Assembly (NCBI RefSeq): GCF_046630445.1
Contig: NC_092333.1
Coordinates: 718,262,001 to 718,326,000, forward strand
Length of the DNA: 64,000 nt
Direction of reading: 5' to 3'
Source of the DNA: Rutidosis leptorrhynchoides
Lineage: Eukaryota > Streptophyta > Magnoliopsida > Asterales > Asteraceae
Below the pieces are notes generated by a model. The model had not been told where the DNA came from and made no database searches. It saw nothing but the letters and a program-made list of their open reading frames with translations. Of the stretch, positions 46,801 to 57,636 are shown in pieces. The position numbers were made by a program, and so were the translations under genes. Within the stretch, counting starts at the first letter, position 1; every line of letters begins with the position of its first letter.

Positions 46801-49800
46801 CTTAAGAAATTCATCCTTGATCAAACAAATAGACAACAAAGGTGTATGAGAGACAGTCATGGTAACTTTCATCTTGATTTTCGAAGAAAGCAAAAAATAA
46901 TCACACTCACAGTGTTCTGTATTTCAGTGGGAACTTCAAACACAAGGATCTAATAGCATTAACCACAACAATCTTGAACTCATCAGCAATATCTGACATG
47001 AAGTTGGTAATTTGTTTCATCAAACGATCAACACCCGATTCATTACCCGTCTTCAGCAGTGTGGTAATGGCAAGGGTAGCAACACTTCTATTTTGGTCTG
47101 AAATTAAGCTCTCCATATCAATATTACAGCTAGTTACATCCATTGGATGGGTCATTGCCACCTGCATCATACGGACATCTCAACAATCAGATTATTGGAA
47201 GCTTTTCTAATCTCTATTGCTTTCAATCACATATGGATTGTCTTATAATGCACAACCAAAGTGGTTCTATAGGTTTACCAAAGAATAACTAACTCCTATG
47301 AACATTTTCATTTTCAGATTCAATAACGTTACTCAGCGTACAAAATTTTACTGATATGTGATCGGGGACCGGAATAGCAACATACCTGTCACAAAGGTGT
47401 GTATACGCTTTACAAGTAACAATAAAGAGCCATCAATGTTGAAAATTATTAGATAAAACATGGTGAAAAAGATGATAAAATAATATACGTTTATGACTGA
47501 TCATCACAAGGGAAAACTCAAGCAGGTGGATAAAAATGATAACATGTAAAACTAACAAGTAATTAAAATTCTTGAAAATGCAAGGATAGTGACCTTGTTT
47601 AATGTGCGTACAGCAGCAAACCGAAGCACTGGCTTAGATGAACTTAAAAAGAGCTGTAGGACAGTAATTGCAGGAGTCAGTTCTCGACTAGTAACGCCAT
47701 TAAGCTCTGTTATGGCTCTGGCTGCTTCAAGTATAACCATTTCAGATTTGTGGCGGAGGCAACCTTCCAAAAATGCATAAAAGGGGCGCTCCCCACTTTG
47801 GTCGTATGCGCTAGCCTCCCTAATAACCTAAGGAAAACAGTATCACACATGAAAACCCTACTTTTACAATGAAAAGACGTAACTGACTTCGCATAAATAA
47901 ATAATACCTGACTAGTATAACGAATTAACAGACATTGAGCCAAAGGTGAACGAACTGAACCCCTTGCCAAGCTGGTAACTAATTTGCTCACAGCTAATCT
48001 GTCATTTTGTCGTATCTGCAAAACCATCCCTTTTAGCGTGCTCATGGAGAGTACTAGTATTATTTTAAACTAGTGACTTTTTGTCCGAAAATTCAAACGC
48101 TATAACGATCCCTGTCTACTCATTATTTGTTTATACTTGTTAAAGAGTTAATAATGTAATCGATGATTTGTAATTGAAAATCGCAGCAGGATGACAAGTG
48201 TATATGGAGAGCATCAAACTTATGTTCACCATACCTGATGGAGCAGAGCAAGAGCATGGAACTGTACAAGTGCGGCCTTTGACTGAACAGCTTCTTGTAC
48301 CTCATTGCTCCATCGTTTCACAATCTCCGGGTTTGCCTAAGATGCAACAATCGAACTGTGTTAACAATTAGACCCGTAAACAACATAATGCAAATTCCCA
48401 AATTCATAGTTATACCTGGAACAAGTGAATACCACTGACAAGGGCTGCACTAGCAACCACAGGATTTTTGTCAACAATAGCTTGTTTTAAGTACCTCTCT
48501 AATTGAGTTAGTAGTGTCCCATCCGTTATGCGGCAAAGAACACGGATAGCATTTGCTCGATACACATCTGTCTTGCTATTCATATCCTTCATGAGGGAGC
48601 TTGTGACAATGAAAACCTTTCATGAACACGAATATGTGGCATGTCAGCCAAACAAAACCGTAATATTAATAATTAAGATTACGAGAGCATACAAATAAAT
48701 AAAATCGTTCTATATAACCTCATCTGAAGAAGGAGAGAGCTCCTTTATTATCAAATAAACCATTCTTCTTAGACCAATATCCTTAGACTGGAAAAGTTTT
48801 GTCACGGAAAAGAACACTTCTGTTGCTTCAACCTACCAACAAAAAGCAACGGCGAGTTCAAAACTTAAAGTATAAGAATCAATATACAGACAATTGATTC
48901 AAAAAACAAACTTGAATAACATGATCAGCTATAAATAGTTCTTCTCGCTTGTATTTATGCATATCACCAAAAACAGCTGATAAACACTGACAAGCTACCA
49001 AAATATGAGAAGCAATGCAAGGCCAAGTGACCTTGGGAAGACGTCTATCTAGAGCACGATGGAAATATGGAAATTTCTTAAACATAAAGAATATCCCCTT
49101 ACTCTCTATGTACTCACTTTCAGCTAATTCAGGAAAAAAAAAATTAGTACAACGCTATCGAGGCAAGTACAACCATCACAGATAGCCTAGTGGTTGGGTC
49201 CTGATATATCCTCTCAAGAGGTCTCAGGTTCTAACCTCACTAGCAACATATCTAGGGGTGGCGGAAAACAGGTCGGAAACGGTAACGGGATTAACCGTTA
49301 GGCGGCGTACATCTGAGTAAAAAAATTCTCCCTCCATCCATGGTAGCCTGAACAAGGAAAACATCATCCTTTTATAGAGGCAAGTACATATGAAGTATGA
49401 TATTAGGTCATAATAGTAGACGTTTAGTCGAATTGCATATTCTGTGTAGCGAAAGTCATATTAAGGTAGTTCATTAGATAGAAACATATACACATGACTC
49501 TATGGACATTAAACCAAAGCAAGCGTTCTAAGTTTAATTGGTCGATTTGAATTTATGCTCCTACAGCTGCAACTTCTGGTTAATTGCCGCTTTTCTTCAA
49601 CGTATGTTAGAGTATCTTTAGACGATTTAATTTCTTCGTTTTATTCAATATTGTATGTATTTTTTTCTGCTTTTTAAACCCTGTATTAAGGACTTGTTTG
49701 TGGATGCATTTCCTCCCTCAGTTAAAGGTCTGTTTCTAATTAGGGCTTAGCTTTACAAGAGAATATACAATGTTTAGACAAACTCATTTTACAATAACAG

Positions 49801-50511
49801 AAAAGAAAAATGAAAGAAAATACGTCTGCATACCGTATGTATGACACCATAGATAGCATGTCAAACGAAAACGTATACACAAATTGGTCTATTACTAAAA
49901 GTTGCAGGATACGAATATATAAACCTAGCCATATATCTGTATCTATATACACAAATTAATCCGATCAGTTAAGAAATCTAACCTTGGTGAACGTTTCCCC
50001 TTGATTTAGAAGATAAAGCAGCTTAGTAATGACCTAACAACATACACAAATCGCAATTCAGAAAATTAAAAATTAAAAACACAATAACACGAATCAAATA
50101 ACTTAAAAAAATAACAAGCACCTGAGAACACCTCCTTGAATCCAACTGAGAATCATTAAAAACCCTAGCTTCTTGGAGCACAGCTCCTTTCTCAATTCCG
50201 AGAAACGGAGAGTACTCTGCGGTATATAATAACAATAATTAATAATTAATTTACTTTTACTTCATCATATATTTCATAACAAAAAAGTCATCGTGATACG
50301 TACACGATATACAGTTCTGTGTATGTGTGTGATACACAGTTCTATGTATGTGTGTGTGTGTGTGTGTATATATGATTATATCAATTACAGGATGTGATTT
50401 CAGTGATGAAGTTGATTGAAAATAACTGTAAGGATTAAATGAAATGAAGAGAAACGTACCGTCTTCGTCGCGATCATCGTCTTTCTTAGCGAACTGTGAC
50501 ATTGATGACAA
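43892..50511 (-). CDS. COPG: Coatomer subunit gamma (gamma-COP)
   Basis: Eighteen minus-strand exons join in frame to 887 residues; Arabidopsis gamma-COP is 886. Exons: 50460-50511, 50122-50216, 49983-50033, 48719-48832, 48416-48616, 48235-48336, 47908-48015, 47594-47827, 46911-47161, 46644-46815, 46136-46291, 46002-46052, 45429-45569, 45140-45337, 44791-44922, 44515-44688, 44172-44411, 43892-44083. The N-terminal adaptin-like solenoid shows [40 protein letters not shown] and [15 protein letters not shown] linker ([20 protein letters not shown]) leads to the C-terminal appendage ([37 protein letters not shown]), ending [12 protein letters not shown]. It is part of the COPI coat for Golgi-to-ER and intra-Golgi vesicles. 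The first exon has two candidate starts, 50511 and 50502 ([14 protein letters not shown]); the second better matches relatives and would give 884 residues. All splice sites are GT-AG. Intron 3 (1,150 bases) contains a SINE. Confidence 0.96.
49172..49376 (+). mobile_element. SINE in coatomer gamma intron 3
   Basis: GATAGCCTAGTGGTTGGG (A box) and AGGTCTCAGGTTCTAACC (B box) near the left end give the tRNA-derived head. The element is flanked by an exact 12-base target duplication GAGGCAAGTACA (49160-49171, 49377-49388). It lies antisense to the host gene. The tail is not a clean A-run, which suggests later change. Confidence 0.75.
50315..50370. repeat. (GT)n microsatellite and short direct repeat
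   Basis: Two copies of ACAGTTCT(G/A)TGTATGTGTG lead into a GT run. This is intron 1 of coatomer gamma. Confidence 0.9.
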
Positions 50512-50705
50512 CTTTGAAACCTAATTTGTGAATTAATCGGAACTTCGGAAGTAGGAAGTATTTTGTGATCTGAATATTTTTAGAGTGAAATTGAAGGTTG
50601 TTTGTTTATGAACAAGGGGAATTGATTGAGGGAATAAGGGTTGTGACTTGAAAATTGGGAAATTAGCCCTCTTTTTTGTAAATGATTATGAGTAGTTTTC
50701 GAATT
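50512..50705. promoter_or_regulatory. Upstream region of coatomer gamma
   Basis: About 190 bases separate the gene start from transposon-derived DNA, so leader and proximal promoter must be compact or lie partly in repeats. I see no certain TATA box. Confidence 0.3.
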
Positions 50706-50928
50706 CTAGCTTCGCGCGGGACGTTCGATTTTCAATGTATTTTATTGTGTTTAGTTACGGAGCCTGCGAGTGAAAAATAAATATATATATGAAAAGTACC
50801 CTAAATATTTAGCGTTTTTTTAAAAGTGTCCGTTTTGCGTATAGTTAGTGACATAATGTTCATAAAATTATTTCGAGTTTAAGGATGGTGTCGGAAAAAT
50901 TTAACTCGTTGCGAGCGAGAAGATATGA
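50706..50928 (-). mobile_element. Degenerate Helitron-like 3' end
   Basis: CTAGCTTCGCGCGGGACGTT (50706) and TTTTCAATGTATTTTATTG (50733) are the reverse complement of the 3' part of the Helitron ending at 54023 (CAATAAAATACATTGAAAA). The hairpin is incomplete and the base after CTAG on the minus strand is not T, so this is an older relative. The solo LTR at 50929 may have landed inside it. Confidence 0.4.
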
Positions 50929-52611
50929 TGTTACGATCGCTCCAAATCCATATGGACGAACACGTCATTCATCGATTTCATTGCGAGGTATTTGACCTCT
51001 AAATGATACGTTTTGTAAACATTGCATTCTTTTGAAAAGACACACCATAAATGAATATTTAAATCAAAGGTTTTCGACATCTGATGATTTCTACATATAG
51101 ACAATCACCGTAAATAATAGTTTACAATAGTACTTCCGTTGACAATGCAGTTAAAATAAGATACATGGTGATGATTTGGTGAATGCAACGTTTCCTTGAA
51201 AAATATGTCATGTAAGACTCCATGCACATAGCTTGTCTAACATATAAGCAAACAGCGGAAGACTTCTAGGGAACCTGAGAATAAACATGCTAACAAGTGT
51301 CAACAAAAAGGTTGGTGAGTTCATAGTTTTAATGTTTTGCATAATCTGTACATAAAGGTGGATCACAAGATTTCAGTTGTTTCATCCAGAAACGTTTATC
51401 AAAATATTCTACGAAATTGAGCACCCTGGTAACTAAACTTAACGTATATATAATTTGTACTCTTTGTATAATCATCTTAATAATACACGCAAACCAACGT
51501 GTACGCTTCTCAAATAGCATACGTCTGTTAAAAGGCTAGTGCTCTAGCTCGGACGGGGATATCAAGCCCTATGGATCCATATACTACTACTCGCGCCCAC
51601 CAGTTCTTATAACTGGCAGTTAACAGTTACCAAAGCTAATGGATTTTCGGTTCAAACTCAGTGTAGAATTTAGTATGTACTTGTATCCATTGCGTTTAAA
51701 ATAAAGTGCATGTATTCTCAGCCCAAAAATATATTGCAAAAGCATTTAAAAAGGGAGCAAATGAAACTCACCTTAGCAGCATATAAAGTCGTTCACCAAA
51801 ATGTGATCGAAACTCGGATTACCAAATAATCGTAGATCTCAACCTAGAGAACATATGTTGGTCAATAAATGTCTATCAAGCTACGTCAGGTCGTAGTGTA
51901 TCACAATCCTAATGCTCGAGATCGACATACAAAAGTTATTCAAAGTCGTTTTAAAAAGTCAGTTTTGGACAGTTGTTTAACAAAACGAGATGTACCTTAT
52001 ATAAGGATTCATTTACTCGGTTGGTAATATTCAAAAATCCAATTTATCAATCTCGTAAACAAGTTGTTTAAATCTTAATTGCAGATTCAAAAGCAATTTC
52101 AATTAACGTCAATCATAATTCAGTTGATCATATCTTTTAATCCGTTTATCGAAACTATTCGATATCTAAATGAAAAGTTATTGATTTTTCGCCAGCTTTC
52201 CAAAAACATGTATATCATATACCTTTTACCAGTAATATATGTATTTAATTAGTGATTCATTATAAATTGTTAATGACGAAATTTAGTATACAAGCATGCA
52301 TAAACATATATACTCGAGCACTAGACATGTATACACTATTAATATATAAAAGATAAGATATGAATGCTCACTTATCAATATTGAGATTCAATATTGTAGG
52401 AAAGTACGTAGACGTAACGGAGATGATAAACACTAGGTTTGATTCATAAATATATCCCCGAACATTACCCATAACCTCCTTGGCAATAACCCATAATTTG
52501 CTTAGCTCTAGCTTGTTTGTAAACTTGTTTTGAAATTACTCAAACAGCACTCCGTCGTAATATTTTATGTATAATACTAATAATAATAATTCTCATAACC
52601 ATAAGATTAAT

Positions 52612-52624
52612 AATAATAATAATC

Positions 52625-52668
<44 letters not shown>
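52612..52668. repeat. (TAA)n microsatellite
   Basis: A run of AAT/TAA units inside the solo LTR. Confidence 0.95.
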
Positions 52669-52670
<2 letters not shown>

Positions 52671-52839
52671 GAAGTAATATTTGAATGATTTAAAGAAATG
52701 GAACAAGACATCGCGTTTTATAGTGTGGCCTGAATTCAGACACCATGCGATCGCATGAGTTTTCAGTGTTTTTGCCATGCGATCGCATGACCGCCTTTTC
52801 CGTTTTTGTTTGCTAGTTCGTCGACATCAAATAGTGTTT

Positions 52840-53055
52840 TGCTGTAGCAAATAGTGTTTACTGTAGCAAATAGTGTTTACTGTAGCAAATAGTGTCTACT
52901 ATAGCAAATCATTGTAGCGAAGTCGTTTTCACTGTAGCGCTGTAGCAAAGTACGGTTTCACTGTAGCAAATCGTGTTTTACTGTAGCAAATAGTGTTTTA
53001 CTGTAGCAAAGTCATTTTTACTGTAGCAAATAATGTTTTACTGTAGGAAAGTCGT
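52840..53055. repeat. CTGTAGCAAATAGTG word array
   Basis: About ten copies of ACTGTAGCAAAT(A/C)GTGTTT lie at intervals of 18-25 bases. The word is the reverse complement of the GCTACAGT words at 15637-15850. Confidence 0.85.
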
Positions 53056-53559
53056 TTTTACTTGTACATATATATATATATATATATATACATACATATA
53101 ATTGTTCATGAATCGTCGATAGTAGTCAAAGGTAATTGTATATATGAAACAGTTCTAAAATTTTGAGACTCAATCTAACAGACTTTGCTTATATTAAATC
53201 ATTTAAAGATAAAGTTTAAATTTGGTCAGAAATTTTCGGGTCATCACATATGACATGTTGAATATTTGAGTGGAGTTTATTTAAGATATTTTATGAAAAT
53301 TTTGATTTGACGCTTTAACCCCCTGTGTTGGGGCCGATTTTAATTTTTGAACAAAGGGTGGGGAGCTTTTTTTGTGGTGTTACTTGAAAGAAAGAAGGGA
53401 AAAAAGTGAAAAGACGAAAATACCCCTGGTACTATTCATAAGTTTTGTCTAATAGTTAATATGGTGATTATACAAAATACACTTCGTGTACAATTTTTTA
53501 TTTATTTATTATTTTTTCCTTTTTATTTTTATCAATTATCATATTGTATTAAACAAAAA

Positions 53560-54023
53560 TGATGAATAGTACTAGGGGCAGTTTCGTCTTTTTACCTATT
53601 TTACTATAGCAACGGAATCACTGTAGCCCGTTAACACTGTAGCAACAGAATCACTGTAGCAACGGCATCATTGTATCAATGGTACTGTAGCATCTTTTTG
53701 TTTATATATTTTTTTTCTACCCGTTATAATAATTTTTTTTTTTATTTTATCCTTTTTGGTTTCCTTTATATTTTTCTCCACAAAATAACGATTTAATTGC
53801 GTTAAATTTTTAAAAGTCAATAATTTCATAGCGAAACGCGGAGATGCACGTATATTGTTAATTTAAAATAACATTTAAATCTTTGATGGGTTATACCTTT
53901 TAGTTCGACTCGAGTTGCGCTTCAACGACATCATCGTTAGCCATGAAATAATTTTACAAACTAAACGCAATAAAATACATTGAAAACCGAACCCCCGGCG
54001 CGAAGCGAGGGTTCGACAACTAG
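53560..54023 (+). mobile_element. Helitron-like 3' end
   Basis: A hairpin (stem CGAACCC/GGGTTCG around GGCGCGAAGCG) is followed by ACAACTAG and T at 54023. The 5' end was not located, so the left limit is arbitrary. The upstream part includes another small cluster of CTGTAGCAACGGAATCA words (53610-53690). Confidence 0.6.
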
Positions 54024-55225
54024 TTTACACTATTGGGTAGCTTTACGTACATGTGTCCGAACGAAATTGTACTAAAAAATTGATTAGATGACCAAGAGAG
54101 CTCCCAACGGATCTGTCTTGAAATCCGCCCAGGCCACCGCCCACCTGGGCGTCGATGGCAGCGGCTCGCCCAGGCCACCGTCTACCTTTTCGTCCCTCGT
54201 TTAGTGCTTTTATGAATTATCTCAGGACGGAAGTATGTGTATATATTGGTGTATTTGTTGATTAAATTTCTTATTTTTTAATTTTTGTTGAAGCTTCAAA
54301 CCCATTTTCATGGGTTATGTGTACAAGGTTGAAGATGAAGAAACTATATCTTTTCTAGCTGTATATCGATATCCAGTACATATTTATTTTGTTTTATCTT
54401 TTTAATAATTAATCGAATTACTTATTTAGTTTTAAATTATATGTAGTTTAATGTAATTAATAATAATTAAAAATTATAATATTAATATTAATATTAATAA
54501 AAGTATTTTTAATTTAGTTAAAATAATTAAATGTGGGTCCCAATTATTGTGAAGAAATGTGTAACTGTTTGGAGTGTTTAGTACTGAGTTTAGTCCTGAG
54601 AAGAAAGTGCTGATGTGGCGTTTAGTCCTGGAGGACTAAGACGAAACCATTGGGAGCTCTCTAACATAAAGGTGCGTTCGCATCCCATGCCACCGTGTGA
54701 ATCAAAGCGTGCTTTCGCTCAAACCGAGTGAATCAAATGTTGCTTTAACACAACCCTTGTATTTTATGAGAGTTTATTTATTTATTTTTTTTGAACGCCT
54801 GTTTATGAGAGTTTATTGAGTTGTTCTTCAATATTTTTTGTGAGTTTACGGGGTAGTTCTCCCCTTTTTGTGAGTTCGCGGCATCGTTCTTCCCTACATG
54901 AACTAGGTGGAGCAAAAGTTTCCTTCACACAACCCTTGTATTTTGTGAGGGTTTATTCGTTCTTTTAATATTTTATGTGAGTTCACGGGTTCGTTATCCC
55001 ATTTTATATGTGAGTTAACGAGGTCGTTCTCTCCTAAATGAACTAGTGGAGTTCACATGGTCGTTTAAAGGTTGTGCGAAGGTAGCCTTAGATTCGCTCG
55101 GTTGTGCGAAAGTGTGCTTTGTTTCACACGGTGGTACGCAAACTTGAGTGAACACACCTTTATATTGGTTATCTAATCAATTTTTCAATAACTACTTCAC
55201 AGACATGCACGCGAACCGATAATGT
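54024..55225. mobile_element. Foldback (long inverted repeat) DNA element
   Basis: The left arm (54024-54095 plus 54662-54765) is the reverse complement, with mismatches, of the right arm (about 55070-55225). Shared segments include AAAAATTGATTAGAT, ATAAAGGTG and CACCGTGTGAA. The left arm is split by a Tourist-like MITE. The central part holds two copies of CACAACCCTTGTATTTT (54751, 54933). No coding region or certain target duplication was found. Confidence 0.6.
54096..54661. mobile_element. Tourist-like MITE nested in the foldback arm
   Basis: The inverted ends GAGAGCTCCCAACGG and CCATTGGGAGCTCTC differ at one position. Near-matching CAA/TAA triplets flank them. The element interrupts the left arm of the foldback element, whose right arm shows the uninterrupted sequence. 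It is non-coding. Confidence 0.65.
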
Positions 55226-55488
55226 AGATTGCCATTTTTTTTTCAAAACGTGTATTTTGATATAATCATTTTTTTAAAAACTGTAAGTTAATTAACTTCC
55301 CTTGAAAATTTATTATCATAAATATAACAGTTTAATTATATTCCTGTAACGAACTTGCCGTAAAGATTGTTAATTACTAGATCGATTTAGCTTTAATTTG
55401 TTCTTTGCGTAGTAGTCAAGTTACATTTAGCATATTGATCAATAATTCTTATTCTTATAGTACAAAAAGTTAATTTCATATGGATTCA

Positions 55489-57636
55489 CTAGATTTTAGA
55501 GCCCGTGCGTTGCACGGCAGCTCTTAATAAGAGAAATCAAAAATGTTAAAATTAATAACAAATTACCGTTTGATAAAATCACGAAATTCAAAACCTCCAA
55601 TACATAGTTTTTCAATAGATAACTACATAACCATAATTTGTTATTTACATAACAACATCACCAACAGTAGCACGTTTATAAGTAACTACATAACCAAATG
55701 CCTAATAACTCGTTTTAGCGTTATCCAACATTTCATGTCGCCTTTGCAACTATAGTTTTCCATATAATGCTCTTCCCTGAAAAGATTAAAACAACCATTA
55801 ATAATCCTATATCAAAAAGCTTGATCATTCATTTAAAATCATAAATGGTATGAAAGTCAATATTTTAAAAAGTTGACTTTTCACTCAAGAGTCAAGAATC
55901 ATTCTTTTACTAAATAAAATCATGCTTTTTCCTACACAACAGATTAGAATTCAAGGAGTTTCTTGACTGCCCATTTGGTTAGCAAGTTAAAATTATGATA
56001 AGTATGAAAATTTAATCAACAAATTAAAAGGGTAGTAAGAAGTCAACATCCTGCAAAGTTGACTTTTTGCATAAACATCAGTTTGTCACTGCACTATAGA
56101 AGAGATTTAGGATATCTTTTTGACTATCCACTTGGTTCAACTTAAAGAAATTAAGGAAAACATAGTTAGACCTCCCAAGACTCTAATACAAAATTATAGC
56201 AATCAGACAAGATTTTACACGTTGACTTTTTACTAAACAAACAAAGAAGTAAAAGTCGTTTCCATGATTAATGATGTACCTTGTCATCAAACCATCGTCC
56301 CCGTCTTAACCATGCAGTGACCAATGCAAGTAAAAATCTTGGAGGAGTTAAGTAATTAATCGCTTTTCCACGTTCCTTTTACAACCCTCATTCGTGGAAC
56401 CAGTGTTCTAGCAACCGTCTCGAGTAGTTCACAGATTATGTTAAACATTTGCTTGTTCTGAATCGTCGATCCACTGCTCAAAAGAAATTCAAAGTAAATT
56501 TTTTACTAAAAGATTTCGCATCAAAACAAAAAATATCATGGAGTGCAAGTTGCTTATATTTTGTACCTCAAGAGAGAACCATGCCGGGAGAGGCAGTATG
56601 AACTACAACTCTAGACTTTTTGTACTCTTTCAATAACGACGATTGAAGTTGTCTAAGACCACATTTGGTTAACCCATAATTGGAATAGCATAAAAAATTC
56701 ATACAAAAACAACAGTCATTACAAAAGGTACAAACTTTATATGATAAGTGAAATAACTTACACGGTTGTCAAGGGTGTGCTTGATCCACCAGATCCAGCA
56801 CCATCCATGTTAAAAATATGACCCACTTTATGCTGGTTACTCATCACATGCATCGCTTCACGAGTGCAAAGTATTGACCCAACCAAATTTGTAGACACAA
56901 TCTATTCAAGTCATAAAAAGGAAAGAAATGTTGTATAAGCAATATGTTTGCAAAACACTTAATGTCCAACAAAAATATACTTGGAAAACGAACCGGGGTT
57001 GGGTCAAGAATAAAATGGGTTTGGGTCGAAATGGGCCATGGGTCGAAACGGGTTAGCAATTTAGCATTTTCTCAATTTAATAAAAATTTAAAATTTCACA
57101 GCATGTGTAAGTGAATCAAGATATTAAAAATGGGTTACAACATTGGAACTACAACAAAAAGGCTAACATGGGATAATTATTATTTTAATTTATTTACACT
57201 ACAAAATCATGCTATACAAACTAATCTGATAGGCAAACACATACTTGTATATCTATGTCAGTGAACTCCAACAATGGTTTGAAACCTTTGTTAGTCCCAG
57301 CATTGTTTATCTGAAAAACAACAGTATGATTACAAATCAAGAACGTGATGTAGGTTCAAACTTCATTACTCATGAAGCTTTGAAAAAAACTTCGTTAACA
57401 ACAAAATTTGGCCAAATTTCGAAAATCATCATGATCACAAACATCACATGAAATGCCAACCACTTTTGCCTTTTTTTTGTTTTATCTTAAATGAACTAAA
57501 AACACGTATCGTTTAATCAGGGAGCTGCATACAGTAAAAAACTAAAACAACAACAGTTAAAAATCAGACATTTGTAGCAAATCACCTTGTCAGGATCAGA
57601 AAAAACCCCGTGAGTATCCATTCTGCAGGTCAATTG
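55489..57636 (-). mobile_element. Helitron-like element carrying NYC1 exons
   Basis: The minus-strand 3' end is clear: hairpin CCGTGC-AAC-GCACGG, then GGCTCTAAAATCTAG, followed by T at 55489. Rightward, the DNA contains exon and intron pieces of NYC1 in the same orientation as the Helitron, up to where the Ty3 LTR begins at 57637. The 5' end is not visible and may lie beyond the Ty3 element, outside the window. That the exons are inside the Helitron is inference from position and orientation. Confidence 0.55.
55735..57634 (-). pseudogene. NYC1: NYC1 (chlorophyll b reductase) gene fragment
   Basis: Five minus-strand exon pieces match the C-terminal half of the short-chain dehydrogenase NYC1, a thylakoid chlorophyll b reductase. 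They are 57245-57310 (INNAGTNKGFKPLLEF), 56762-56901 (IVSTNLVGSILCTREAM, NMDGAGSGGSSTPLT), 56567-56680 (GLRQLQSSLLKEYKKS, VVVHTASPGMVLS), 56280-56473 (NKQMFNIICELLETVARTLV) and 55735-55776 (GRALY). Splice sites are kept, so it derives from genomic DNA. A further piece near 57590 (HGVFSDPDK) is doubtful. Damage includes a frameshift within 56280-56473 (after RMRVVKG), a stop at the end of the 56567 piece and another after GRALYGKL. The N-terminal half, with the NAD(P)-binding glycine motif, is absent. It matches NYC1 rather than its paralogue NOL by the STNL-GSILCTR and GAGSGGSSTPLT segments. Confidence 0.85.

Larger units (their letters stand above)
50929..53248 (-). mobile_element. Solo LTR, probably Ty3/Gypsy
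   Basis: On the minus strand it starts TGTGATGACCCGAAAATTTC (53248) and ends GAGCGATCGTAACA (50929). An exact five-base duplication TATGA flanks it (50924-50928, 53249-53253). It is 2,320 bases with no coding parts. The interior holds a CTGTAGCAAATAGTG array (52840-53050), two palindromes ATGCGATCGCAT (52745, 52780), an AAGTCTTCCGCTGT motif on the minus strand (near 51265) and a TAA microsatellite (52612-52668). Confidence 0.88.

Noticed and set aside
43892-50511. Plus-strand open frames across the coatomer gene
   Set aside because: They are antisense shadows of conserved coatomer exons.
57245-57451. Plus-strand 68-residue open frame
   Set aside because: It is the antisense of a NYC1 exon and intron.
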